Source of the DNA: an uncultured Clostridia bacterium
GTDB taxonomy: Bacteria > Bacillota > Clostridia > Christensenellales > Aristaeellaceae
Direction of reading: 5' to 3'
NCBI GenBank assembly: GCA_934636425.1
Contig: CAKUAV010000104.1
Coordinates: forward strand, 1 to 10,751
DNA length: 10,751 nucleotides
The position numbers and the translations under genes are program-made. Shown in pieces: positions 1 through 5,635 of this stretch; position 1 is the first letter of the stretch; each line of letters opens with the position of its first letter. The notes beneath the pieces are model-generated. The model worked only from the letters and a program-made list of their open reading frames with translations. It ran no database searches and had not been told where the DNA came from.

Positions 1-90
1 CGCACTATCGAAGACTTGCCAAACTCCAATTTATGGTTTGGCAAGTCGTGTGGCATTGCGCGGCAGCAAGTGGAAGCGGCACCGCCGCCG
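1..90 (+). repeat. Composite hairpin repeat, copy 1 (HP1 + HP2)
   Basis: HP1 is a perfect 12-bp stem (13-24 pairs with 36-47) around the 11-nt loop TCCAATTTATG. It is preceded by CACTATCG and followed by GTGTGG. A spacer CATTGCGCGGCAGCAAGTG leads to HP2 at 76-88, a 5-bp stem (GCGGC/GCCGC) with loop ACC. The same arrangement recurs at 3881-3960 and, with an insertion, at 8691-8805. The HP1 arms here (GACTTGCCAAAC) differ from the other copies, but both arms changed together, so pairing is kept. No protein gene is visible here. Confidence 0.85.
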
Positions 91-100
91 GGTTGCGTGC

Positions 101-161
101 GCGAAGCGGAGTGGAAGCCACACAGTGGCCGCGAAGCGGTGTGGAAGCCGGCACTGCCGGC
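101..161 (+). repeat. Tandem pair of HP2 hairpin repeats
   Basis: Two 30-bp-spaced units, each GCGAAGCGG(A/T)GTGGAAG followed by a hairpin. At 117-129 the stem is GCCAC/GTGGC with loop ACA. At 147-161 the stem is GCCGGC/GCCGGC with loop ACT. The leading 19 bases are almost identical between units, while the stem sequences differ and stay complementary. They lie just upstream of the sms promoter. Confidence 0.8.
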
Positions 162-185
162 CGGCCTGCCTTAACGCTGGCGGTG

Positions 186-213
186 TTGACAATTTGGCGT
201 GCGGTGATATAAT
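186..213 (+). promoter_or_regulatory. Sigma-70-type promoter of the smsCB operon
   Basis: A perfect TTGACA (186-191), a 16-bp spacer and a perfect TATAAT (208-213), with TGA just before it giving an extended -10 (TGnTATAAT). Transcription should begin near 220. That leaves a leader of about 50 nt before the ATPase gene. This is the strongest promoter match in the window. Confidence 0.85.
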
Positions 214-228
214 TAGAGAGACTTACCT

Positions 229-250
229 GAGCCTTGCGCGGCGCAGGCTC
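229..250 (+). other. Leader hairpin upstream of smsC
   Basis: GAGCCT (229-234) pairs with AGGCTC (245-250), with further GC pairing inside across a one-base bulge. ATTTTC follows. It lies between the predicted start of transcription and the ribosome site. It could be a weak attenuator or a 5' stabilising stem. No known riboswitch or Fe-S regulator site is recognisable, so the role is open. Confidence 0.4.
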
Positions 251-272
251 ATTTTCATACGGGCGGGGGAAC

Positions 273-998
273 ATGAATATGCTTGAACTGAAAAATATCC
301 ACTGGGCGCTGCCGGACGGCGGCGAGATCCTCAAGGGCATCAATCTCACTGTGCCGGACGGGCGGCTGACCGTGGTCACCGGCCCCAACGGCGGCGGCAA
401 AACGTCGCTGGCCAAGATCATCGCCGGGCTGCATATGCCCTCCGAGGGTCAGATTCTGCTGGACGGCGAGGACATAACCGACTGGGACGTCACCGAACGC
501 GCGCGCGGCGGCATCGCCTACGCATTCCAGCAGCCCGTGCGCTTCAAGGGACTGACTGTGCGCGATCTGCTCGAGCTGTCCGCCGAGCGCACGCTCAAAT
601 ACGGCGAAATCTGCGAATGCCTGGGTCAGGTCGGCCTGTGCGCGCAGGAGTACGTCGACCGCGAGGTCAACGCGTCGCTGTCGGGCGGCGAGAGCAAGCG
701 CATCGAGCTGGCCACCGTGCTGGCGCGCAAAAACGCGCGCATGCTGGTGTTCGACGAGCCGGAAGCGGGCATCGATCTGTGGAGCTTCTCCAACCTGATC
801 ACCGCCTTTGAAAAGCTCAAGGCCGAGGGCGGCCGCACGCTGCTGGTCATATCGCATCAGGAGCGCATCATGGACATCGCCGACCACATCGTGGTCATCG
901 CCGGCGGTCAGGTGCGCGATCAGGGCGCGAAGGACGACGTGCTGCCGAATCTTCTGTCGGCGGAAAAGCGGACGCGCTGCCCGCGCGGCATGGCGTGA
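273..998 (+). CDS. smsC: SufC/SmsC-type ABC ATPase of a minimal Fe-S cluster assembly system
   Basis: A 241-residue soluble ABC ATPase expected to power Fe-S cluster assembly on its SufBD-type partner in the cytosol. Visible motifs are Walker A GPNGGGKTS (37-45), Q-loop AFQQP (84-88), signature LSGGE (136-140), Walker B MLVFDEP with catalytic Glu162, the EAGID D-loop, and the switch His195. The AFQQP loop and the LSGGESKR signature are typical of SufC rather than of transporter ATPases, and no membrane partner is nearby. The ATG at 273 has GGCGG six bases upstream. A second ATG at 279 fits the GGGGGA at 265-270 equally well. An in-frame start at 234 is unlikely because it would lie in the leader hairpin. 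The scaffold gene follows after 13 nt. Family assignment is firm. The SmsC name (SUF-like minimal system) rests on the two-gene context. Confidence 0.9.
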   Translation: MNMLELKNIHWALPDGGEILKGINLTVPDGRLTVVTGPNGGGKTSLAKIIAGLHMPSEGQILLDGEDITDWDVTERARGGIAYAFQQPVRFKGLTVRDLLELSAERTLKYGEICECLGQVGLCAQEYVDREVNASLSGGESKRIELATVLARKNARMLVFDEPEAGIDLWSFSNLITAFEKLKAEGGRTLLVISHQERIMDIADHIVVIAGGQVRDQGAKDDVLPNLLSAEKRTRCPRGMA

Positions 999-1011
999 GG
1001 AGGAAAAAAGC

Positions 1012-1944
1012 ATGAACAACATCACGGACGAGCTGCTCAAAATCGTCTCCAATATGCCCTCCGACTTCAAGGGCGCGTTCAACATCCGCGAGGACAGCGG
1101 CTGCGCCGGCCGCCGCTCCTCCGAGAACATCCGCATTGAGAGCAAGACCGACAACCCCGGCATCAACATCTACATCAGCGCAAAGGCGCAGGGCGAGACG
1201 GTCTATATTCCCGCCTGCGTGACGAAGAGCGGCGTAAACGATCTGGTCTACAACGACTTTTTCATCGAGCCGGGCGCGGACGTAATCATCGTCGCGGGCT
1301 GCGGCGTGCATACCGAGGGCGAGGAGGAGAGCCGCCACAACGGCGTCCATCGCTTCTTCCTCGGCAAGGGCGCGCGGGCGCTCTATAAGGAAAAGCACAT
1401 CGGCACGGGCGGCGGAGCCGGCGCGCGGCGCATCGATCCCGTGACCGACATGACGCTGGAGGAGGACGCGTATTTCGAGATGGACACGCTGCAGATCGGC
1501 GGCGTGACCAGCACGAACCGCACGACCACAGGCCGTCTGGCGGCGCGCGCCAAGCTGGTGATCCGCGAGCGGCTGATGACCGACGGCGACGAGATCGCCG
1601 CGTCCGCGTTCGACGTGTCGCTGGACGGCGACGATTCCGGCGTGGATCTGGTGTCGCGCTCGGTGGCACGCGGTATGTCGTATCAGGAGTATCGCTCGGT
1701 GATCCGCGGCAACTGCCGCTGCACGGGGCACTCCGAGTGCGACGCGATACTGGTCGATCAGGGCCGCGTGAAGGCGGAGCCCGCGCTCTACGCCGGCAAT
1801 CTGGACGCGTCGCTGATCCACGAGGCTGCCATCGGCAAGATCGCGGGCGAGCAGATCATCAAGCTGCGCACGCTCGGCCTGACCGAGGAGGAAGCCGAGC
1901 GCAAGATCATATCGGGCTTCCTGTCCGCCGAGGGCGTGGACTGA
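1012..1944 (+). CDS. smsB: SufBD-family scaffold protein (SmsB-like)
   Basis: A 310-residue SufB/SufD-fold protein, expected to form with the upstream ATPase the complex that builds Fe-S clusters. The C-terminal part is the diagnostic region: an ECDAILVD segment around Cys243, then HEAAIGKI (His270, Glu271) and the helix GLTEEEAERKIISGF. These match the SufB pattern QCDS...HEA...G(L/I)(S/T)EEEA. Cys235, Cys237, His240 and Cys243 form a compact CxC-x2-H-x2-C cluster that could bind a cluster or metal. The protein is much shorter than E. coli SufB (about 495 residues) and lacks the long N-terminal region. GGAGG sits at 999-1003, right behind the smsC stop, 8 nt before the ATG. No SufS, SufU or second SufBD gene accompanies it, and a terminator follows. 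This suits the two-component SMS rather than full SUF. Cysteine roles are inferred. Confidence 0.88.
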   Translation: MNNITDELLKIVSNMPSDFKGAFNIREDSGCAGRRSSENIRIESKTDNPGINIYISAKAQGETVYIPACVTKSGVNDLVYNDFFIEPGADVIIVAGCGVHTEGEEESRHNGVHRFFLGKGARALYKEKHIGTGGGAGARRIDPVTDMTLEEDAYFEMDTLQIGGVTSTNRTTTGRLAARAKLVIRERLMTDGDEIAASAFDVSLDGDDSGVDLVSRSVARGMSYQEYRSVIRGNCRCTGHSECDAILVDQGRVKAEPALYAGNLDASLIHEAAIGKIAGEQIIKLRTLGLTEEEAERKIISGFLSAEGVD

Positions 1945-1986
1945 GCGGCGGGCGAGCCGTCCCTCAGCCATTCGTGAAGCGCAAAC

Positions 1987-2022
1987 AAAAGGCGGGGCTT
2001 CCCGATCGAAGCCCCGCTTTCA
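1987..2022. terminator. Bidirectional terminator between smsB and microprotein cassette B
   Basis: GCGGGGCTTC (1992-2001) pairs perfectly with GAAGCCCCGC (2008-2017) around a 6-nt loop. On the + strand it is followed by TTTCACTGTT, so it can end smsCB 47 nt after the stop. On the - strand it is followed by CTTTTGTTT, so it can end cassette B. The segment 1994-2046 is identical over 53 bp to 2582-2634. Confidence 0.8.
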
Positions 2023-2095
2023 CTGTTCTTCGGCTTGCGCGACGCGCTCAAGCTTCCTCGAAGAGCCTTTCCCGCTGAGGAATCCGGCTTCGTGA
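2020..2095 (-). pseudogene. Truncated copy of the 61-residue microprotein gene (cassette B)
   Basis: Reading leftwards, the 23 codons ending at the TGA at 2020-2022 encode EAGFLSGKGSSRKLERVAQAEEQ in two parts: EAGFLSGKGSSRKLE, then RVAQAEEQ. These match the intact protein at 2608-2793 (RRAGFLNEDGSSKGLE...RVAQAEEQ), with about 12 internal residues (KIVDEKAGTITI) deleted and the N-terminal half missing. The upstream peptide gene ends with TAATC where the intact cassette has the coupled TAATG, so the start codon is gone. I read this as a decayed paralogue. Confidence 0.7.
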
Positions 2096-2191
2096 TTACC
2101 TTTTCCTGAACGTTCTGACGAGAAGCGCAACGAGCACGCCGATCAGCGCGATGCGCGCTGCGATTTCAATGACCGTCAAAATCTCTTTCAT
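2096..2191 (-). CDS. One-helix membrane microprotein (cassette B)
   Basis: A 31-residue peptide: a short N-terminus, a hydrophobic helix (about residues 4-26, IALIGVLVALLV), and a basic tail RTFRKR. It resembles the peptide in the intact cassette (MELLSLILQLAH...GVLVVMLARICKEMKK). The shared parts are GVLV, an Arg at the membrane edge, a lysine-rich end, and TTGTCCA just before the start. No clear ribosome site precedes the ATG, so it may depend on coupling or be a remnant. In size and layout it resembles holin-like or type I toxin peptides, but I cannot assign it to a family. Confidence 0.45.
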   Translation of the reverse strand: MKEILTVIEIAARIALIGVLVALLVRTFRKR

Positions 2192-2230
2192 GCGCTGGAC
2201 AAAACCCGGAGAGTGTGCTATGATAATGGC

Positions 2231-2256
2231 GCGGGGAGAGTGGCCGCTCTCCCCGC
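2231..2256. other. Perfect GC hairpin inside cassette B
   Basis: GCGGGGAGAG (2231-2240) pairs perfectly with CTCTCCCCGC (2247-2256) around a 6-nt loop. It lies between the small ORF ending at 2265 and the membrane peptide starting at 2191. No real T-tract follows on either strand, so it may be an RNA-processing or stability stem rather than a terminator. Confidence 0.55.
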
Positions 2257-2264
2257 CGTCAGGG

Positions 2265-2393
2265 TTACTTGAGGAGCTCTTTAATGAGCCCGACAAGCTC
2301 CTTGACGATGGCCAGTATCAGCGCCGTGCGGTGGAGCTTGAGATTTTCTTCCGCGCGGCGCTTTTCTTTCTCTTTCCGAGTTATGCCGTTCAC
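2265..2393 (-). CDS. Small amphipathic or charged ORF at the head of cassette B
   Basis: A 42-codon frame directly behind a full AGAGGAGGTG ribosome site. It has a charged start (TRKEKEKRRAEEN) and a hydrophobic/amphipathic end (LILAIVKELVGLIKELLK). Initiation is odd. The only in-frame standard start is the GTG inside the ribosome site itself. The codon at the ideal 8-nt spacing is ATA (2382-2384), possibly a mutated ATG. The predicted start of transcription (about 2392) falls on that GTG. The protein may therefore be dead or start non-canonically. Its sequence is not recognisable to me. Confidence 0.4.
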   Translation of the reverse strand: MNGITRKEKEKRRAEENLKLHRTALILAIVKELVGLIKELLK

Positions 2394-2398
2394 CTCCT

Positions 2399-2426
2399 CT
2401 TATACACTGGTTCTGCAAACGGGCAA
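2399..2426 (-). promoter_or_regulatory. Promoter of microprotein cassette B
   Basis: On the - strand: TTGCCC (2421-2426), a 16-bp spacer, then TATAAG (2399-2404). Upstream sequence, including TGATTTGCCC and the GCATATCTTC/GCGTCATTCGGG block, matches that upstream of cassette A (3108-3155). Relative to A, about 9 bp between the -10 and the ribosome site are missing, so the -10 nearly touches AGGAGG. Confidence 0.6.
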
Positions 2427-2575
2427 ATCAGGGAAAACTGAGCATATCTTCTGCGCGTCATTCGGGGACGCGCTTTTTGCGTATCCGGGCGCTTTCAGAT
2501 TGAAATGCGCCGCGCCAAAATGCCGGCCGTCACGGCATGACATTGGATGCTGCGCCTGCCGCCCTGCGCGCACAT

Positions 2576-2606
2576 AAAAAAGGGGCTTCCCGATCGAAGC
2601 CCCGCT
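2576..2606 (-). terminator. Rho-independent terminator of cassette A
   Basis: On the - strand, GGGGCTTC/GAAGCCCC (2596-2603 with 2582-2589) around a 6-nt loop, followed by six T residues (2576-2581 on the + strand are AAAAAA). It lies directly after the stop of the 61-residue gene. Its core is identical to the terminator at 1994-2017. Confidence 0.85.
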
Positions 2607-2607
2607 T

Positions 2608-2793
2608 TCACTGTTCTTCGGCTTGCGCGACGCGGATTGTGATCGTGCCGGCCTTTTCGTCGACGATTTTCTCCAGCCCCTTCGAAGAGCCGTCCTCGTT
2701 GAGAAATCCGGCGCGGCGGGCTTCAGCAGATCCGATTGAGACGGTGTACGATGTGACGTGCCGGTTTTCACGGCACACTTTGCGCAGAATCAT
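2608..2793 (-). CDS. 61-residue microprotein, unrecognised family (cassette A)
   Basis: A small soluble protein with an N-terminal basic segment (MILRKVCRENRH), a beta-like VTSYTVSIG, the core SAEARRAGFLNEDGSS, then KIVDEKAGTITIRVAQ and an acidic end. The pattern suggests a compact beta-rich fold. I do not recognise the family. Its ATG overlaps the stop of the membrane peptide gene upstream as TAATG, so translation is probably coupled. A strong terminator follows at once. A decayed, internally deleted relative lies at 2020-2095, which supports this being a real gene that was duplicated with its cassette. Function is unknown; the coupling suggests it works with the membrane peptide. Confidence 0.6.
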   Translation of the reverse strand: MILRKVCRENRHVTSYTVSIGSAEARRAGFLNEDGSSKGLEKIVDEKAGTITIRVAQAEEQ

Positions 2794-3065
2794 TACTTCT
2801 TCATCTCTTTACAAATACGTGCCAGCATAACAACGAGAACGCCGAGGCAAATGGTATGAGCAAGCTGAAGGATTAAAGACAACAATTCCATTGACATGGA
2901 CAACGGGCAGACGTTATATTTGAAAGGGTGAAGGCGCTTAAAACCCCTCCCATCATCGGTTCGCCAGTCGAGCAGTTCGCTGGAGAATCCGACGCTCGCC
3001 GCAGCCAGTGGCGTCTCAACGATGCGCTGGTTGCGGTGCTTCTCTCTCCCGCCCTTGTCCTGCAC
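2793..3065 (-). CDS. Membrane microprotein ORF of cassette A (one C-terminal helix)
   Basis: The open frame runs 90 codons from a GTG lying inside the full ribosome site AAAGGAGGTG (3063-3072). The C-terminal 34 residues, from ATG 2897, are the convincing part: MSMELLSLILQLAH, a hydrophobic helix through GVLVVML, and the tail ARICKEMKK. This part is paralogous to the 31-residue peptide at 2096-2191, whose start aligns with ATG 2891. Neither internal ATG has a clear ribosome site. The first 56 residues (charged, with SSELLDWRTDDGRGF) match nothing I know, and may be leader RNA or a fused remnant of a small first ORF like the one at 2265-2393. The stop overlaps the next start (TAATG). The hydrophobic peptide could be holin-like or toxin-like; that is inference from size and layout only. 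Confidence 0.5.
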   Translation of the reverse strand: MQDKGGREKHRNQRIVETPLAAASVGFSSELLDWRTDDGRGFKRLHPFKYNVCPLSMSMELLSLILQLAHTICLGVLVVMLARICKEMKK

Positions 3066-3107
3066 CTCCTTTTATAGTATTATACCATAGCTGAACGGCG
3101 ATGCCAA
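3063..3107 (-). promoter_or_regulatory. Promoter and ribosome site of microprotein cassette A
   Basis: On the - strand: TTGGCA (3102-3107), a 17-bp spacer ending in TGG, TATAAT (3079-3084, extended -10), then AAAGGAGGTG (3063-3072). The predicted first transcribed base is about 3072, so the mRNA would begin at or within a base or two of the ribosome site itself. Confidence 0.75.
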
Positions 3108-3240
3108 TGGGCAAATCAAAGAAATCGGAACATATCTTCCGCACGTCATTCGGGCATGCGCTCGGGCTGTCGAAAAAGGATCGCAGGCAAAGCGCTGCGC
3201 CGCAAGGCTCAAGGCGCTGTTTCAAACCGCTTATCTCCTT

Positions 3241-3380
3241 CCGCATTGGCCTTGCAATGCTTTCCGCCGGGAATACGCTGGGGCTAAATGTGGAAGCGGC
3301 ACAGCCGCCTCTTTGGACTCTCCTCAGGGGCTGGCCGAGCGGCAGAGTGCGCTTTACGCGGCGCTTTGTCTCGGTTCACG
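3241..3380 (+). repeat. Partial copy (tail) of the long structured repeat
   Basis: This 140-bp block matches the second half of the unit at 3388-3742 (TTTCCGCCGGGA-TACGCTGGGGCTAAATGTGGAAG, then an HP2 hairpin at 3296-3308, then GGACTCTCCTCAGGGGCTGG and GCAGAGTGCGCTTTACGCGGCG). The HP2 stem here is GCGGC/GCCGC with loop ACA, against GCCGC/GCGGC with loop ACT in the other copy. Its left end also matches 8547-8588. Confidence 0.8.
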
Positions 3381-3387
3381 CCTGCTG

Positions 3388-3742
3388 TTTGTCTTGCGAC
3401 AAACAGGACGGCTTGCGGGATGTTGCGTTTCTATTCCGCAGGTCGAGATCGCCATTCGTGCGTTCTCGCGGCGTTGGCACGGTTATCTGCTTTGGCTGGT
3501 TCACTTCGGGTTGGCTGTTTGTTTGCGGCGATCTCGACGGGATTGCCGGGGACGCGGGGTACGGGGCTGGCGGCGCGGCGCTTGTGCGCTTTTGCGCGGG
3601 CGCATTGTCGCTGCGAGTCTTTCCGCCGGGAGTACGCTGGGGCTAAATGTGGAAGCCGCACTGCGGCCGCTCTGGACTCTCCTCAGGGGCTGGCCGAGCG
3701 GCAGAGTGCGCTTTACGCGGCGGGGTTGTGTTGGTGCAAATA
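3388..3742 (+). repeat. Long structured repeat, copy LR1
   Basis: A non-coding unit of about 355 bp, collinear with 8289-8663. In order it has a 9-bp hairpin CTGTTTGTC/GACAAACAG (3385-3406), a 12-bp inverted repeat enclosing about 73 nt (3442-3453 with 3527-3538), a GC-rich middle, an HP2 hairpin at 3655-3667 after GTGGAAG, and the segment CTCCTCAGGGGCTGGCCGAG. Frames through it are interrupted and arginine/cysteine-rich, without gene-like features. Together with 3241-3380 it forms a 1.4-unit array. Confidence 0.8.
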
Positions 3743-3812
3743 CTCATCCCTGCAAAAAGCGCAAGTGCCCCAATCAGCGCACCCACGCGCGCAAAACCCG
3801 GGTACACGGAAA
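3743..3812. other. Short unique stretch inside the repeat island
   Basis: Seventy bases present in LR1's surroundings but absent at the matching place after LR2. On the - strand it encodes a hydrophobic string (VGALIGALALFAGM) that could be a relic of a membrane protein, but it has no start, ribosome site or neighbours. No function assigned. Confidence 0.25.
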
Positions 3813-3847
3813 GACCCGTCCGGCTCTGATTTATGGCCGGACGGGTC
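3813..3847 (+). repeat. HP1 hairpin repeat, solitary copy
   Basis: A perfect 12-bp stem (3813-3824 with 3836-3847, GACCCGTCCGGC/GCCGGACGGGTC) around the loop TCTGATTTATG. It lacks the CTATCG flank of the other copies. On the - strand it is followed by TTTCC, so it could act as a weak terminator for the pyrophosphatase transcript. Another copy begins 38 bp to the right. Confidence 0.85.
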
Positions 3848-3876
3848 GGGCTGTATAACGATGACACCTATACGCT

Positions 3877-3960
3877 CTATCGGAGACCTGACCGGCTCCG
3901 ACTTATGGCCGGGCAGGTCGTGTAATGTTGCGCGGCAGCAAGTGGAAGCCGCACTGCGGC
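3877..3960 (+). repeat. Composite hairpin repeat, copy 2 (HP1 + HP2) at the pyrophosphatase 3' end
   Basis: HP1 stem 3885-3896 with 3908-3919 (11 of 12 pairs) around TCCGACTTATG, flanked by CTATCGGA and GTGTAA. The spacer TGTTGCGCGGCAGCAAGTG matches copy 1. HP2 is GCCGC/GCGGC (3948-3960) with loop ACT. The element ends 4 bp beyond the stop codon of the pyrophosphatase gene (3965-3967, - strand), so it forms that mRNA's 3' end. Confidence 0.85.
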
Positions 3961-3964
3961 CCGC

Positions 3965-5581
3965 TTAGCCCCAGAGGACGGACAGCATCGGCACGACCTG
4001 CTTTTTGCGGGAGAGTATGTGCGGCAAGAAGCAGGTGTTGCCGGTCACCTCGACGTTGAAGGCCTGGCGTATGGTGTCCGCGTCGCCGAGGAAGAGCAGC
4101 TGAGTGCCCTCGCGCAGCACGTCGGTCAGCATCAGCAGCATCATGTCGTAGCCGCGCTTGTTGACTGTGTCGCGCATGATCGCGAGGAACTCATCGGAGC
4201 GCTCGAGTATGTGCTCGCTGTTCAGGCAGGTGATCTGGCCGATGCCCAGATTGTGCCCGGCGATGTGGAACTCCTTGAAATCGGAGAACAGCATCTCGGC
4301 GGCGGGCTTGGCGTCGGAGGAGGACGCGGCGAAAATGTCGCGCCCCAGATCGTCCAGCGAGACGTTCGCCACGCGCGCCAGCCGCTCGGCCATGCGCCGG
4401 TCGCGCTCCGTGCAGGTGGGCGACTTGAACATCACCGTGTCGGACACGATGGCCGAGGCCATCAGCCCCGCCAGCTTTTCGGTGGGCATGAGCCCCTTCT
4501 CCTGATACATCTCGGCGACGATCGTGGTCGTGCTGCCCACCGGCTCGTTGCGGAAGTAGATCGGCCCGCCGGTCTGTATGTCGGCCAGCCTGTGGTGATC
4601 GACGATGGCGAGAATCTCCGCCTGATCGAGCCCGGGCACCGACTGCGCCTTCTCGTTGTGATCCATCAGCACCACGCGCTTGCGCCGCGGCCGCAGCAGG
4701 TGATAGCGCGACAGCGTGCCGACAACGCGCTCGTTCTCGTCGAGTATCGGGTAGCTGCGGAAGCGGCTCTGCAAAACCACCTCGCGCACGTCGTCGATAA
4801 AGTCGTCCAGATGGAAGCTGGAGATCTCGCCGCGGCTGCATATGCGCTTGACCGGCAACGCGTGATAGATCAGCCGCGCCGCGCGCACAGCGTCGTGCGG
4901 CGTGGATATGACGCAGGTTTCGTTCGCCGCGTCGCGCAGCTCCTCGCTCAGCTCGGCCTGGCAGAGTATCACGCACTTCACGCCCGCCGCCAGCGCCGAT
5001 TTGATCACGTCGCTTTGCTGGCCGCAGAGCAGTATGCAGTCGGCGCGCGTGAATATCGGCGCGTCGTGCGCGCGGGGCAGCGCGATGACCGGCTCGCCCG
5101 AGACCGTGTCGAACAGATTGCCCGCCTCGTTGAGTACGCGCCCCTCGAGCACGCTCAGGAGGTTGAACAGCGGCAGATCGTCCACGGCGGGCGCCGTGAT
5201 CGAGCTCATGTCGTAGGCGGCGATGTCGCCGGGCGTGAGCATGCCGAAGAGCTTGCCGTCCTCGTCGGTAACCGGCAGCGCGGAGAGCGCGGGCTTCTGG
5301 CGCAATACGTCCCACGCGCGCCCGACAGTCACGCCGGCTGACAGCGCGGGCGGCGTGTCGAAGTCGAGATCGCGCACCTGAGTGCGCACGGTGTGTATGC
5401 GCACGGGCGGCTCGAAGCCGAACTTCCTCAGCACGAGCTGCGTCTCGTCGCTGATTTCGCCCAGCCGCGCGGCGACATACTCGCGCTCGCCCAGCGCGTT
5501 TTTGAGCGCGGCGAACGCCATCGCCGAGACGATCGAGTCGGTATCCGGGTTCTTGTGGCCAGTAACATAGACGGGTTCCAT
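3965..5581 (-). CDS. ppaC: Family II (Mn-dependent) inorganic pyrophosphatase with CBS and DRTGG domains
   Basis: A 538-residue cytosolic enzyme hydrolysing pyrophosphate to phosphate, pulling biosynthetic reactions forward. The DHH catalytic domain is split. The N-terminal part has GHKNPDTDS (His9, Asp13, Asp15). After the regulatory insert come MDHNE (306-310), IVDHHR (326-331) and the SDT with Asp381. The C-terminal DHHA2 domain ends with the substrate-binding SRKKQ (524-528). The insert holds CBS1 (about 70-130), a DRTGG-type region (about 134-242) and CBS2 (about 243-300). In characterised clostridial relatives this module binds adenine nucleotides: AMP inhibits, while ATP and diadenosine polyphosphates activate. 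AAAGGAG lies 10 nt before the chosen ATG at 5581. The same frame continues to 5791 but through a repeat and without a ribosome site. Single-gene unit; a hairpin repeat abuts the stop. All key metal ligands are present. Confidence 0.95.
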   Translation of the reverse strand: MEPVYVTGHKNPDTDSIVSAMAFAALKNALGEREYVAARLGEISDETQLVLRKFGFEPPVRIHTVRTQVRDLDFDTPPALSAGVTVGRAWDVLRQKPALSALPVTDEDGKLFGMLTPGDIAAYDMSSITAPAVDDLPLFNLLSVLEGRVLNEAGNLFDTVSGEPVIALPRAHDAPIFTRADCILLCGQQSDVIKSALAAGVKCVILCQAELSEELRDAANETCVISTPHDAVRAARLIYHALPVKRICSRGEISSFHLDDFIDDVREVVLQSRFRSYPILDENERVVGTLSRYHLLRPRRKRVVLMDHNEKAQSVPGLDQAEILAIVDHHRLADIQTGGPIYFRNEPVGSTTTIVAEMYQEKGLMPTEKLAGLMASAIVSDTVMFKSPTCTERDRRMAERLARVANVSLDDLGRDIFAASSSDAKPAAEMLFSDFKEFHIAGHNLGIGQITCLNSEHILERSDEFLAIMRDTVNKRGYDMMLLMLTDVLREGTQLLFLGDADTIRQAFNVEVTGNTCFLPHILSRKKQVVPMLSVLWG

Positions 5582-5635
5582 GACGTTAAAACTCCTTTCG
5601 AGGACGCGCCCGATTCTTTCCTCAGGCGTTCGGAC

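Noticed and set aside
214..272. Riboswitch or Fe-S regulator (IscR/Rrf2) site in the sms leader
   Set aside because: Only a short hairpin is present; no recognisable aptamer core or operator palindrome.
895..1971. 358-codon - strand open frame opposite smsB
   Set aside because: Antisense shadow of a strongly supported gene, Ala/Arg/His-rich with no family features.
3241..3742. Insertion sequence or transposon
   Set aside because: No transposase frame or clear terminal inverted repeats with target duplication can be seen; kept as a structured repeat instead.
4019..5341. 440-codon + strand open frame opposite the pyrophosphatase
   Set aside because: Shadow of GC-rich codons in the real gene on the other strand; no motif or ribosome site.
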